Counted from the first letter of the stretch, positions 46,888-55,447 are shown. The stretch: 64,000 bases of DNA from Chryseobacterium gilvum (GCF_025628965.1 NZ_JAOTEN010000003.1:277064-341063); one strand, 5' to 3'. Translations and numbers: made by a program. Notes: a model not told the origin generated them from the sequence alone.

Positions 46888-47862
46888 ATGGGAATTTTTG
46901 ATAAAAGAGTAAGCTACAAACCATTTGAGTATCCTGAAGTTCTTCAGTTTACAGAAGCCATCAACAAATCATTCTGGGTACACTCTGAGGTTGATTTTAC
47001 CGCAGATGTTCAGGATTTTCAGTCACAGCTGGAGCCGCATGAGAAAAACGCAGTAAAAAATGCACTGTTAGCCATTGCCCAGATTGAAGTCTCTGTAAAA
47101 TCTTTTTGGGGAAATCTTTACAATCATTTACCAAAACCTGAACTCAATGGCTTAGGAGCTACTTTTGCAGAATGTGAATTCCGCCATTCGGAGGCGTATT
47201 CCCGATTGCTGGAAGTTTTGGGATACAATGAAGAATTCCTTCACGTGGTGGAAGTTCCTGCCCTGAAAAAGAGAATTCAGTTTTTATCAAACGTATTGAA
47301 ACATGCCAATTCTGCAACACCGAAAGAATATGTTTCCTCTTTGCTTTTATTCAGTATTCTGATTGAGAATGTATCTTTATTCTCTCAATTTGCCATTATA
47401 TTATCATTTACCAGATTCAAAGGTTTCCTGAAAAATGTTTCCAATATCATTGCCTGGACGTCTATTGATGAGCAGATTCACGCCAATGGCGGAATTTATC
47501 TGATCAATAAAATCCGCGAAGAGCAGCCGGATCTTTTGACAGATTCTGATATTGAAGATATTTATACTTTGGTAGATCAGTCGATCGAACTGGAAGGAGA
47601 AATTCTGGACTGGATTTTCGAAATGGGCGAACTGGATAAATTTTCTAAAGAAGACCTTATCAACTTTATGAAATACCGTGTTGACGAAAGTCTGACGAAA
47701 ATCAACATGGAAAAACGATACAACACCACTGCTGAACAATACAGCCCGATGAAATGGTTTGAAGAGGAAGTTTTTGCCAATTCTATGGACGATTTCTTTG
47801 CCAAAAGACCGGTGGATTATACGAAGCATGATAAGAGTATTACGGCGAATGATTTGTTTTAA
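46888..47862 (+). CDS. nrdB: Ribonucleotide reductase small subunit
   Basis: 324 residues, class I R2. The metal and radical residues stand out in ECEFRHSEAYSRLLEVLGY: Glu 97, His 100 and Tyr 104, matching E115-H118-Y122 of the E. coli enzyme, so a tyrosyl radical is expected. SIDEQIHANGG near 190 supplies later metal ligands. It pairs with NrdA at 48828. Normally the two genes are adjacent, but here a TIR gene lies between them. Confidence 0.95.
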   Translation: MGIFDKRVSYKPFEYPEVLQFTEAINKSFWVHSEVDFTADVQDFQSQLEPHEKNAVKNALLAIAQIEVSVKSFWGNLYNHLPKPELNGLGATFAECEFRHSEAYSRLLEVLGYNEEFLHVVEVPALKKRIQFLSNVLKHANSATPKEYVSSLLLFSILIENVSLFSQFAIILSFTRFKGFLKNVSNIIAWTSIDEQIHANGGIYLINKIREEQPDLLTDSDIEDIYTLVDQSIELEGEILDWIFEMGELDKFSKEDLINFMKYRVDESLTKINMEKRYNTTAEQYSPMKWFEEEVFANSMDDFFAKRPVDYTKHDKSITANDLF

Positions 47863-47886
47863 ATTCTAACAAAAAGCTTAGTTAAA

Positions 47887-48612
47887 ATGTCAAGATGTAC
47901 AGCACCTCGTTATGGACACCGCACGGCAAGTGCAGCAGCAAACTGCCCTGCGTGTAGTAGTCGTAGTAGTCGTAGCTATTATTCTTCTTACTCTTCACCA
48001 TATTCTGATTCCTCCTATTCTTTTAATAGATTAAGTAATAGTAGTTCAAATAGTGGTGGTGGAAAATCAAGAAGTAAAAAAGCTAGTTGGTCTTCAATCA
48101 GTTCAACTATACTATATACATCAGAAGAGATAAAAACTCTTACACCTGTTCGTGAGAATGTTGAAAAACGTTCTAGTTTACCAGACCTTCGTGATATTTT
48201 TCTTTGTCATGCTTGGGATGATCGTAAAGAATCGGCTAAAGAATTGCACGATTTATTGGAATCGAAAGGTGTTTCTGTTTGGTTTAGTGAAAAGGATGTT
48301 GTGTTAGGCTCACCTTTAATGCGTGAAATTGATAGAGGCTTAGCCAAGTCTAAAGTTGGAATTGTTTTAGTCACACCTTCATTTCTTAATCGAATTAACA
48401 ATGCAGGCATTGCTGACAAAGAATTATCTGCTTTACTGGCTCGCGATTTATTAATTCCAATTGTACATAATACAACTTATGACAATCTACGTGACGTTAG
48501 TCCTTTACTAGGCTCAAGAAGCGGCTTAAATACAGCTGAGGAAACATTGGCGGAGATTGCCGCTAAATTAGCAGAACTGGTTGCTCCAGAAGATACATTA
48601 ATTGAAGCATAA
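47887..48612 (+). CDS. Zinc-knuckle and TIR-domain protein between nrdB and nrdA
   Basis: 241 residues. An N-terminal knuckle has Cys 4, His 11, Cys 20 and Cys 23 (CTAPRYGHR then ANCPAC). A Ser/Tyr-rich linker of low complexity spans about 24-75. A TIR domain spans about 102-235, starting DIFLCHAWDDRKESAKEL, with VSVWFSEKDVVLG, and Glu 179 in AGIADKELSAL at the position of the NADase catalytic Glu. Bacterial TIR proteins usually degrade NAD or make cyclic ADP-ribose signals in phage defence. There is no membrane segment and no partner effector nearby. CGT encodes 9 of 17 Arg here but 1 of 9 in nrdB, hinting at transfer. It starts 24 bases after the nrdB stop and probably shares its transcript. 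Confidence 0.88.
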   Translation: MSRCTAPRYGHRTASAAANCPACSSRSSRSYYSSYSSPYSDSSYSFNRLSNSSSNSGGGKSRSKKASWSSISSTILYTSEEIKTLTPVRENVEKRSSLPDLRDIFLCHAWDDRKESAKELHDLLESKGVSVWFSEKDVVLGSPLMREIDRGLAKSKVGIVLVTPSFLNRINNAGIADKELSALLARDLLIPIVHNTTYDNLRDVSPLLGSRSGLNTAEETLAEIAAKLAELVAPEDTLIEA

Positions 48613-48620
48613 ATACTTTA

Positions 48621-48644
48621 GATTGCTTCGTTCCTCGCAATGAC
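48621..48644. repeat. Short intergenic repeat-like element (GATTGCTTC...GCAATGAC)
   Basis: GATTGCTTCGTTCCTCGCAA followed by TGAC lies 9 bases after the TIR gene stop. It has inverted ends ATTGC/GCAAT. I recall this type of sequence as dispersed in Bacteroidetes intergenic DNA. A second copy is not present in this window, so its repeat status rests on memory. Confidence 0.5.
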
Positions 48645-48677
48645 AAGATTCAGAAGTAAAGAAAACAAGAAGTCGTC

Positions 48678-48745
48678 TTAGCCCTGATTGCAGCGGCATC
48701 CTTTTTTGTTTGAAAAACAAAAAAGATACAGCGGAAAGCAGGTAC
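48678..48745. repeat. Flavobacterial REP-like palindromic element
   Basis: An element starting TTAGCCCTGATTGCAGCGGC and ending GATACAGCGGAAAGCAGG. Its centre is a perfect hairpin: CTTTTTTGTTT (48701-48711), loop GAA, AAACAAAAAAG (48715-48725). The CAGCGG flanks recur on both sides. It resembles REP-like elements I recall from flavobacterial genomes. It may act as a weak terminator or RNA-stabilising hairpin before nrdA. Confidence 0.6.
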
Positions 48746-48827
48746 ACCCGTGAAGAGAAAACAATATTTCTGCTCATGAAAAAAAATTAACAAACAATGC
48801 ATACGTTGCATTTTACAATATATACAC

Positions 48828-50486
48828 ATGGAAGAACAAACCAACAATATCTGGTGGCTCAACGAAGAATCTGAGCAAATGTTGAACAGAGGATACCTCC
48901 TCAAAGGGGAAACCGTAGACGGCGCTATTGACAGAATCACGATGGCAGCGGCAAAACGACTATATAAACCAGAACTGCAGCCCGCTTTCAAAGAAATGAT
49001 CACCAAAGGATGGATCAGTTTCTCATCGCCGGTTTGGGCCAATATGGGAACGCAGAGAGGGCTTCCTATCTCGTGTTTCAATGTTCATATTCCGGACAGC
49101 ATTGAAGGGATAACCCACAAAATGGGCGAAGTCATCATGCAGACAAAAATCGGAGGCGGTACTTCAGGTTATTTCGGGGAACTTCGTAACCGGGGAACTG
49201 CCGTGACCGACAACGGAAAATCTTCAGGAGCCGTATCGTTCATGAAATTATTTGACACTTCGATGGATGTCGTTTCTCAGGGCGGCGTAAGAAGAGGTGC
49301 TTTTGCAGCCTATCTGGATATTGATCATGGCGATATTGAAGAATTTTTGTCCATCAAAGATATTGGAAGCCCGATTCAGAATCTTTTTACGGGAGTTTGC
49401 GTTCCGGATTACTGGATGCAGGATATGATCGATGGAGATGCAGACAAAAGAAAAATCTGGGCACGGGTTCTGGAAAGCCGTCAGCAAAAAGGCCTGCCTT
49501 ATATTTTCTTTACCGACAATGTGAACAGAAACAAACCTCAGGTTTATAAGGATCTTGGATTAACGGTAAATGCAAGTAATCTTTGCTCCGAAATTATGCT
49601 TCCTTCTACAAGGGAAGAATCATTTATCTGCTGTTTATCATCTATGAACTTAGAATTATATGACGAGTGGAAAGATACCAACGCGGTACAGTTGGCGATT
49701 TATTTCCTGGATGCCGTTTTATCAGAATTTATTGAAAAAACGGAGGGAAATTATTACCTTCAGGGCGCAAGAGATTTTGCGATGCGACACAGAGCACTTG
49801 GTTTGGGCGTTTTAGGATACCATTCTTATCTGCAGAAAAATATGATTCCTTTCGAAAGTTTTGAAGCGACACAGTTTAATGCAAGAGCTTTCAGACATAT
49901 CAGAACTCAGGCCGATATCGCATCTAAAGAACTGGCCAACATCTATGGTGAACCGGAACTTCTGAAAGGTTACGGGATGAGAAATACCACCGTAATGGCG
50001 ATTGCTCCTACCACTTCAAGTTCGGCCATTTTGGGGCAGACTTCCCCTGGAATTGAGCCTTTTGCATCCAATTATTATAAGGCAGGTTTGGCGAAAGGGA
50101 ATTTTATGCGTAAGAATAAATATCTTGCAAAATTACTGGAAGAAAAAGGCCTTGATAATGAAGAAACATGGAGAACGATTATGTTGAATCATGGTTCTGT
50201 ACAGCACCTGAGCGAACTGACCGACGAAGAAAAAGCAGTATTCAAAACCTTTAAAGAGATTTCTCCGATGGAGATCATTTCGCAGGCTGCACAGAGACAG
50301 CAATACATTGATCAGGCGCAGTCTCTGAACTTACAGATTCCGTCTACAATGCCGGTAAAAGACGTCAATTATCTTTACATTGAAGCCTGGAAAAAAGGAG
50401 TGAAAACATTATACTATCAAAGAAGCTCATCGGTTTCTAAAGAAATGATGGTGAACTTTGTGACCTGTTCGGCTTGTGAAGCTTAA
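48828..50486 (+). CDS. nrdA: Ribonucleotide reductase large subunit (short form)
   Basis: 552 residues, shorter than E. coli NrdA (761) because the N-terminal ATP cone is missing, as is common in Bacteroidetes. Key residues: Cys 83 in GLPISCFNV and the thiyl Cys 253 with Asn 251 and Glu 255 in SNLCSEIMLPS. The redox partner Cys is in SFICCLSS, the radical-path tyrosines 529-530 in TLYYQRSSS, and a C-terminal pair CSAC re-reduces the site. Without the cone, activity control by dATP at that site is not expected. It is followed by a strong terminator. Confidence 0.95.
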   Translation: MEEQTNNIWWLNEESEQMLNRGYLLKGETVDGAIDRITMAAAKRLYKPELQPAFKEMITKGWISFSSPVWANMGTQRGLPISCFNVHIPDSIEGITHKMGEVIMQTKIGGGTSGYFGELRNRGTAVTDNGKSSGAVSFMKLFDTSMDVVSQGGVRRGAFAAYLDIDHGDIEEFLSIKDIGSPIQNLFTGVCVPDYWMQDMIDGDADKRKIWARVLESRQQKGLPYIFFTDNVNRNKPQVYKDLGLTVNASNLCSEIMLPSTREESFICCLSSMNLELYDEWKDTNAVQLAIYFLDAVLSEFIEKTEGNYYLQGARDFAMRHRALGLGVLGYHSYLQKNMIPFESFEATQFNARAFRHIRTQADIASKELANIYGEPELLKGYGMRNTTVMAIAPTTSSSAILGQTSPGIEPFASNYYKAGLAKGNFMRKNKYLAKLLEEKGLDNEETWRTIMLNHGSVQHLSELTDEEKAVFKTFKEISPMEIISQAAQRQQYIDQAQSLNLQIPSTMPVKDVNYLYIEAWKKGVKTLYYQRSSSVSKEMMVNFVTCSACEA

Positions 50487-50497
50487 ACCATAAATCA

Positions 50498-50523
50498 TTA
50501 AACCGTAGAAGTCTACGGTTTAA
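50498..50523 (+). terminator. Intrinsic terminator after nrdA
   Basis: A perfect 12-bp stem (TTAAACCGTAGA / TCTACGGTTTAA) with a 2-base loop followed by TTTT. It ends the nrdB-TIR-nrdA transcript. Confidence 0.85.
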
Positions 50524-50536
50524 TTTTGAAACAATA

Positions 50537-50579
50537 TGTAAAATAAACTTTACATATTGTAAAATATTTTTTACATTTG
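50537..50579 (+). promoter_or_regulatory. Tandem TGTAAA-N6-TTTACA operators overlapping a promoter
   Basis: Two palindromes TGTAAA-N6-TTTACA lie at 50537-50554 and 50558-50575. Their centres are 21 bp apart, two helical turns, so both would face the same side of the DNA. The -7 motif TACATTTG (50572-50579) overlaps the second copy. Binding by the XRE protein encoded at 51051 would block transcription of its own operon. Confidence 0.7.
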
Positions 50580-50598
50580 TTGTATTAAAATTACAACT

Positions 50599-51054
50599 AT
50601 GAAAACATTACAACTTTTTCCGAACCGCTTCAAAAAAACAGGTTGGTTTATTTTTATCACTTCATTACTTTTGGGAATCGTATCTCTTACGGGTGCATTT
50701 AATTTCCCTTCGGTCACTTTGCCGGTTTTCTATAATTCAGGATTTCCTCTGAGTAATGAAACGTCCGGATTATTCAAGAATACAGAAATAGAACTGTTTC
50801 CTAATCTTTTTGGAGTTTTAATCATCATTGGCGGAATCTTAGTGGGATTTTCAAAAGAGAAAATTGAAGATGAATATATTTCAAGCATCCGATTAAAATC
50901 GGTATTCTGGAGCCTCATCGTAACCTATTCTATCGTTCTGATTCTTTTTCTAACTGTTTTCGGAATCCTTTTCTTTACATTAATGATTCTCATTATGTAT
51001 TTACCATTGGTACTTTATATTTTCAGATTTAATTATTTACTGCTTAAAAAATGA
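50599..51054 (+). CDS. Membrane protein paired with an XRE regulator
   Basis: 151 residues with four hydrophobic segments (about 15-32, 70-85, 97-118, 120-140). A loop of about 35 residues lies outside the membrane after the first helix. The last codons overlap the regulator start (ATGA). Such membrane/XRE pairs are common in Firmicutes and Bacteroidetes, where the membrane protein may sense envelope state. I know no defined function. Confidence 0.75.
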   Translation: MKTLQLFPNRFKKTGWFIFITSLLLGIVSLTGAFNFPSVTLPVFYNSGFPLSNETSGLFKNTEIELFPNLFGVLIIIGGILVGFSKEKIEDEYISSIRLKSVFWSLIVTYSIVLILFLTVFGILFFTLMILIMYLPLVLYIFRFNYLLLKK

Positions 51055-51251
51055 AGAACACCCTAAAAGTTAAGAGAGCCCAGAAGAATATTACCCAGGA
51101 AGATTTGGCTCGGCAAATTGGCGTTTCCAGACAGACCATCAATGCGATGGAAGCCGGAAAGTATATTCCTTCAACGGTTTTGGCTTTAAAAATTGCAAGA
51201 TATTTCGGGAAAAGAGTTGAAGATATTTTTGAATTGGAGGATAGCGATTAA
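51051..51251 (+). CDS. Small XRE-family (Cro/CI-like) regulator
   Basis: 66 residues, just one helix-turn-helix domain: LKVKRAQKNITQEDLARQIG, recognition helix VSRQTINAMEAGKYIPSTVL, then the ending ALKIARYFGKRVEDIFELED. This is the YozG-like compact type. It is coupled to the membrane protein gene and probably binds the tandem palindromes upstream. Confidence 0.9.
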   Translation: MKNTLKVKRAQKNITQEDLARQIGVSRQTINAMEAGKYIPSTVLALKIARYFGKRVEDIFELEDSD

Positions 51252-51376
51252 GTGCTCTGTTGAATTGCTAAGGAATTAATCATTATCTGGAAATATTGTC
51301 AGATTATTTGGTAAAATCTTTCTAAAAATAATTATGATTATTCATTTTCAAAATTAAATAAAACGGCATTTATTAT

Positions 51377-51384
51377 TATATTTG
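51377..51384 (+). promoter_or_regulatory. Promoter-like -7 motif TATATTTG for the DUF72 gene
   Basis: TATATTTG lies 39 bases before ATG 51424 and matches TAnnTTTG. The TTG start of the longer frame falls within the motif, so that start is unlikely. Confidence 0.5.
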
Positions 51385-51423
51385 TTAGAACCAATCCTTT
51401 CAAAATTATTAAAACGACATCGT

Positions 51424-52314
51424 ATGCAATTCGGAAAAGTAGAAGACCCTTCAAAAATAGATTTCACCTTACCCAAAGACCATCCAAAAACCAAAGAAAT
51501 TTTAAAGCAAAATAAAAAAGGGCTTGAAAATATCTCCATCGGATGTGCAAAATGGAATAAAACAGATCTGAAAGGTTTTTATCCGAAAGGCACAAAAGAT
51601 GAGCTGACCTATTACGCGACTCAATTCAACTCCATAGAATTGAATGCTACTTTCTACGGAATGCCGACTGCTGAACAGGTGCTTACCTGGAAAGAAAAAA
51701 CCCCTGCCGATTTTAAGTTTTTTCCAAAAATCACCAATACGGTTTCCCACTTCAGAAGACTCTTGAATATTGATGATGTGGTCACCCAGTTTGCTACAGC
51801 AGTTCTTAATTTTGATCAGAAACTGGGAATGGTTTTCCTGCAGCTTCATGATAATTTTAAGCCGAAAGATTATGAAAGACTGGAGCAGTTTGTCAATAAA
51901 TGGCCAAAAGAAGTTCCGTTGGCTATCGAGCTCAGAAATACAGAATGGTTTACCGATGAAGAGATTTTTAATACCACCTGCAAGCTTTTTGAAGAGCATG
52001 ACATTACCAATATTATTGTAGATACCGCCGGAAGAAGAGACATGCTTCACATGAGACTCACAACGCCCAACGCTTTTATACGATATGTAGGAGCCAATGC
52101 AGAAAGTGATTACGAACGACTGGATGACTGGCTGAAACGTCTGACTCAATGGAAAAAAGAAGGCCTGCAGAATGTATACTTCTTTGTGCATCAGAATATT
52201 GAAAAAGCTTCCCCATTATTGTCATCGTATTTTATCGAACAGCTGAACAAAGAATGGAAAACTGATATTACCGTTCCTAAAATGGGACAACCTACACCTT
52301 TAAGCTTATTTTGA
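51424..52314 (+). CDS. DUF72 family protein
   Basis: 296 residues, TIM-barrel-like. It has ISIGCAKWNKTDLKGFYPKG near 40, YATQFNSIELNATFYGMPTA near 68, FKFFPKITNTVSHFRRLLNI near 97 and IELRNTEWF near 168. DUF72 (YecE-like) proteins have no settled function; a hydrolase or nuclease role is proposed. The ATG at 51424 is preferred over a TTG at 51382 that lies in the promoter motif. Its end overlaps the convergent gene by 9 bases. Confidence 0.87.
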   Translation: MQFGKVEDPSKIDFTLPKDHPKTKEILKQNKKGLENISIGCAKWNKTDLKGFYPKGTKDELTYYATQFNSIELNATFYGMPTAEQVLTWKEKTPADFKFFPKITNTVSHFRRLLNIDDVVTQFATAVLNFDQKLGMVFLQLHDNFKPKDYERLEQFVNKWPKEVPLAIELRNTEWFTDEEIFNTTCKLFEEHDITNIIVDTAGRRDMLHMRLTTPNAFIRYVGANAESDYERLDDWLKRLTQWKKEGLQNVYFFVHQNIEKASPLLSSYFIEQLNKEWKTDITVPKMGQPTPLSLF

Positions 52315-52905
52315 AAATTCTTTTCTGACTAATAAGCTGAGATTTAAAAACATCAGGAGAAAGCAAAGCGTGACCCAGATTCCCAGCTGGATATTTTCAA
52401 AATTATAGGTTTCAACATATTTTTTGGCAATTTCAGACAGTTTTTCGCTTTGATTGATGTAATTCTGGACCTCAATCATCTGATCCATATTTTTGTTGGG
52501 CACCGAATGCTGCGAAAAATAGACGAGATTTTTCTTCCCGAGGTATCCCACTATCCAATATTCATCAGAATTCTTCATTTTCAGATGGTCTGTTCTAAAA
52601 TATTCAGGACGTACTTTACCGATATGCTGCGTTTCCAAATCAGAATTTTTATCAAGATTATTCAGATTAATCACATAAAAATCCAAAGTCTGCGGAAGCT
52701 TATTAATGACCTGGATTGAGACTGAATCATTAACAATACCGATAGAACTTTTTTTGATAAACCAATACGTAAAAAGGGAGATCGAAACCACCAAGGTAAC
52801 AATACGGAACAACTTTGCCCATTCAGCGCCTTTGCCCGACATTACCTTAGATAAAACAAGTGAAAAAACCAGGGCTAGAAAAATGATAAAAATGATGAAT
52901 CCCAT
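52306..52905 (-). CDS. Membrane protein of unknown function
   Basis: 199 residues with two N-terminal helices (3-22 and 31-50), a polar domain of about 115 residues (SIQVINKLPQTLDFYVINLN) and a C-terminal helix near 172-192 ending in RKEFSK. Both ends are probably cytoplasmic-membrane anchored, with the middle in one compartment. I do not recognise a family. It is convergent with the DUF72 gene and lies 39 bases from the HD gene. Confidence 0.65.
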   Translation of the reverse strand: MGFIIFIIFLALVFSLVLSKVMSGKGAEWAKLFRIVTLVVSISLFTYWFIKKSSIGIVNDSVSIQVINKLPQTLDFYVINLNNLDKNSDLETQHIGKVRPEYFRTDHLKMKNSDEYWIVGYLGKKNLVYFSQHSVPNKNMDQMIEVQNYINQSEKLSEIAKKYVETYNFENIQLGIWVTLCFLLMFLNLSLLVRKEFSK

Positions 52906-52944
52906 GTGACAAAGATACAGAATAATGATGTTTTTAAAAAAGCA

Positions 52945-53586
52945 TTACTCTACATTCCATTCTTTAAAAAACCGGTCGAGGAAAGTCAGCATAAAATCAT
53001 GTCTTTCTTCGGCTATTTTTTTACCTTCATTGGTTTTCATCAAGTCTTTCAGCAACAGTAATTTTTCATAAAAATGATTGATCGTAGTACCGTTTGATTT
53101 TTTATATTCCTCCTTCGGCATATTCAGTTTCGGTTCAATATCCGGATGATACATAAGATTATTTTTAAAGCCTCCGAAATTGAATGTTCTTCCGATGCCT
53201 ATTGCCCCGATTGCATCAATACGATCTGCATCCTGTACGATTTTCAGCTCAACAGGCAAATCTTCCGGAACGTCACCTCTGTTTTTAAATGATATATTTT
53301 TGATCACAAATAAAACCTGCTGAATCACATCTTCATCTACTTCTTCATGTTCTAAAAACGCACGGGAAATTTTTAAAGCCAGCGTTTCATCGCCATCATG
53401 AAATTTCGGATCGGCAATATCATGAAGCAAAGCAGACAATTCTACTACTTCCCGATTACAGATTTCAGTTGCTGCAATTTTTTTTGACAGTTTCCAGACT
53501 CTTTCGATATGAAACCAATCGTGTCCCGCTTCTGCACCTTCGAGCTTTTGCTTTACAAATTCTACTGTTTTATCAATACTATTCAT
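52945..53586 (-). CDS. HD-domain phosphohydrolase (YedJ-like)
   Basis: 213 residues. The HD metal site is visible: AGHDWFHIERVWKLSKKIA supplies one His-Asp, LSALLHDIADPKFHDGDE the HD pair near 50, and VQDADRIDAIGAIGIGRTF a later Asp. It resembles YedJ/YpgQ-type HD proteins, which cleave nucleotide diphosphates or triphosphates. It overlaps the alpha/beta hydrolase gene by 8 bases. Confidence 0.87.
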   Translation of the reverse strand: MNSIDKTVEFVKQKLEGAEAGHDWFHIERVWKLSKKIAATEICNREVVELSALLHDIADPKFHDGDETLALKISRAFLEHEEVDEDVIQQVLFVIKNISFKNRGDVPEDLPVELKIVQDADRIDAIGAIGIGRTFNFGGFKNNLMYHPDIEPKLNMPKEEYKKSNGTTINHFYEKLLLLKDLMKTNEGKKIAEERHDFMLTFLDRFFKEWNVE

Positions 53587-54424
53587 GAGTCAGTTCTTTT
53601 AAAATAATGTTCCAGAGTTTTTTATTATAGCTTCTGAAGAAATTAATATGTCCTATTTTCCCCTTTTCAGATTCTGAAGTTCTGATGAATCGGTAGGAAG
53701 GTGTAACGTTAGGATAAGTGTCATTTAATAAAGACATTACTCCTTTTTCTGTTAACCACGCATCATCTTCCGCCCGAATTACCAATACCTTCTGGCTCAA
53801 TTCTTTAGAACAATCAGCCGTTTGCTCCAACAATCTGTTGGTAGATTTACGGTTCAAAATTAAGGTTCTCCAGTCATAAGCGCAATTTTTCGGAAGACTT
53901 TCTCCCAAACCAAACCACTGTGCAGGAAAATATCCCAAAAGCTCGGTAACAAATGGCTGAACAATGCCGAATCCAAAAAAAGCTTCCACTTTTGTACGCC
54001 ACTTTAAGTTCCCGATAAAAGCGTTCTGGGTTCCTACAAAAACAAAAGCATCAAAAATGATTGAACCTCTGCTCATTCCAAGCAATAAAGCTCCTACTGA
54101 ATGTCCCAGACAGTATTTCTTATCATTCGGAAAGTTTTGAGTGATATAATTAGTTAAACAATGATAATCTTCTGTTCCCCAGATTTTCATCGAAGCTTTA
54201 CTTTTTTTAATATTTTCAGGTTCTGAAAGCCCAATTCCTCTGTAATCATAGGTAATTACCGTGAAGCCTTTTTCGGTAAAAAACTGCGCAAATGAATAAT
54301 AAATATATTGCTTTACGCCGGTTGCGGAATTAATGAGTATAATTTTGTGATTGCTTTTTTCTGGCCGGAAAACATGTGTAGTGAGAGCAACATGATCATC
54401 TGTGGTGAGAATTACTTTTTCCAT
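53579..54424 (-). CDS. Alpha/beta hydrolase
   Basis: About 281 residues from ATG 54424. The oxyanion-loop strand HKIILINSATGVKQYIYYSF precedes YDYRGIGLSEPENIKKS, the nucleophile elbow CLGHSVGALLLG with Ser near 112, and the C-terminal acid region RAEDDAWLTEKG with His in GHINFF. These complete a catalytic triad. It may act on esters or lipids; the substrate is not evident. It is the gene upstream of the HD protein in a two-gene unit. Confidence 0.83.
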   Translation of the reverse strand: MEKVILTTDDHVALTTHVFRPEKSNHKIILINSATGVKQYIYYSFAQFFTEKGFTVITYDYRGIGLSEPENIKKSKASMKIWGTEDYHCLTNYITQNFPNDKKYCLGHSVGALLLGMSRGSIIFDAFVFVGTQNAFIGNLKWRTKVEAFFGFGIVQPFVTELLGYFPAQWFGLGESLPKNCAYDWRTLILNRKSTNRLLEQTADCSKELSQKVLVIRAEDDAWLTEKGVMSLLNDTYPNVTPSYRFIRTSESEKGKIGHINFFRSYNKKLWNIILKELTHE

Positions 54425-54519
54425 GGAATTAAAATGAAATATCCACTTCAAAAGTGGATATTTTTATTCACAGTCTGCTTATTGATTTCTGATTTTCAAT
54501 ATGCAGCAAATAATTATAG

Positions 54520-55407
54520 TTATACAAAATCTGAAAGTCTGGGCAAACGTGTTTGCGCGCCGGTTCCCAAAGAAACTTTCGAGGAGACTTCATTTCCGAA
54601 TTTTACGCAGTCTTCGATCGTATTTCCATGACACAATGCAATAGCAAAACCTGAGGTAAATGCATCTCCCATTCCCATTCTGAAGACCATATTATCATTT
54701 TCGTATCGGAAATATTTCATTTCAGTCCCGTCAAAATAGATGGTAGAATTGGTATCATCTCTAATAAAGACTTTGTTAAAGTATTTGGTAAGGATAATTT
54801 CTTTCTGATTTTCACCAAAAACCACCTCCAGTTCTGTACTTTTAACGACAATAAAATCTGCACCGTCAATGATTTCCTCACTCAGCCTTCTTCCGGGAGA
54901 AGCATAAATGCCCACCATTTTACCGTATTTCTTTGCTTTTTTTACCGTATATTCTATGACATCTATCGGAATCTCCAACTGTAAAAGGACAAGGTCTGCA
55001 GAAAAAATACATTTATCTGCTTCTTCGATACTTTTCGGGCTAAGATGATTATTCGCCGCAGGAACAACAACTATGGAAGCATTACCCGTAGAGCTGGTTA
55101 CATAAGCAGTACCGGTACAGTCTTTTTCAGTTTCAGATACATAGGTGACGTTTACCTCTTCACTCACCAGATTTCTCATAATCTGCTGTCCTAAAGGGTC
55201 CATCCCCACACATCCTACAAAATATACATTTGCGCCCAATCTTGCAGCTCCTACTGCCTGATTGGCGCCTTTTCCTCCGAAATAACTCTCGGAATGCGTT
55301 GCCAAAACAGTTCCGTTCGAGCATGGAAGCCTTTGGGTATATAAAACCAAATCTAATGAGCAGCTACCCACAACTACGATTCTAGGTTGTGTAGAAGAAA
55401 AATTCAT
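54520..55407 (-). CDS. Ribokinase-like sugar kinase (PfkB family)
   Basis: 295 residues. It opens with RIVVVGSCSLDLVLYTQRLP and has FGGKGANQAVGAARLGANVY, the ribokinase substrate signature, near 43. The catalytic signature near 250 reads FRMGMGDAFTSGFAIAL: the usual GAGD is GMGD but the catalytic Asp remains. It phosphorylates a sugar or nucleoside, most likely ribose. No transporter or nucleoside hydrolase gene is next to it. Confidence 0.85.
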   Translation of the reverse strand: MNFSSTQPRIVVVGSCSLDLVLYTQRLPCSNGTVLATHSESYFGGKGANQAVGAARLGANVYFVGCVGMDPLGQQIMRNLVSEEVNVTYVSETEKDCTGTAYVTSSTGNASIVVVPAANNHLSPKSIEEADKCIFSADLVLLQLEIPIDVIEYTVKKAKKYGKMVGIYASPGRRLSEEIIDGADFIVVKSTELEVVFGENQKEIILTKYFNKVFIRDDTNSTIYFDGTEMKYFRYENDNMVFRMGMGDAFTSGFAIALCHGNTIEDCVKFGNEVSSKVSLGTGAQTRLPRLSDFV

Positions 55408-55447
55408 CGCTTTATTTTTAATTAAAAATTGTCTGTAAAGGTACTTT

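Noticed and set aside
47863..48827. The TIR gene as cargo of an insertion sequence or integron
   Set aside because: No transposase, terminal inverted repeats or flanking direct repeats are visible; only short repeat-like elements on one side.
51502..52191. 229-residue minus-strand frame
   Set aside because: Antisense to the DUF72 gene, which has clear family motifs.
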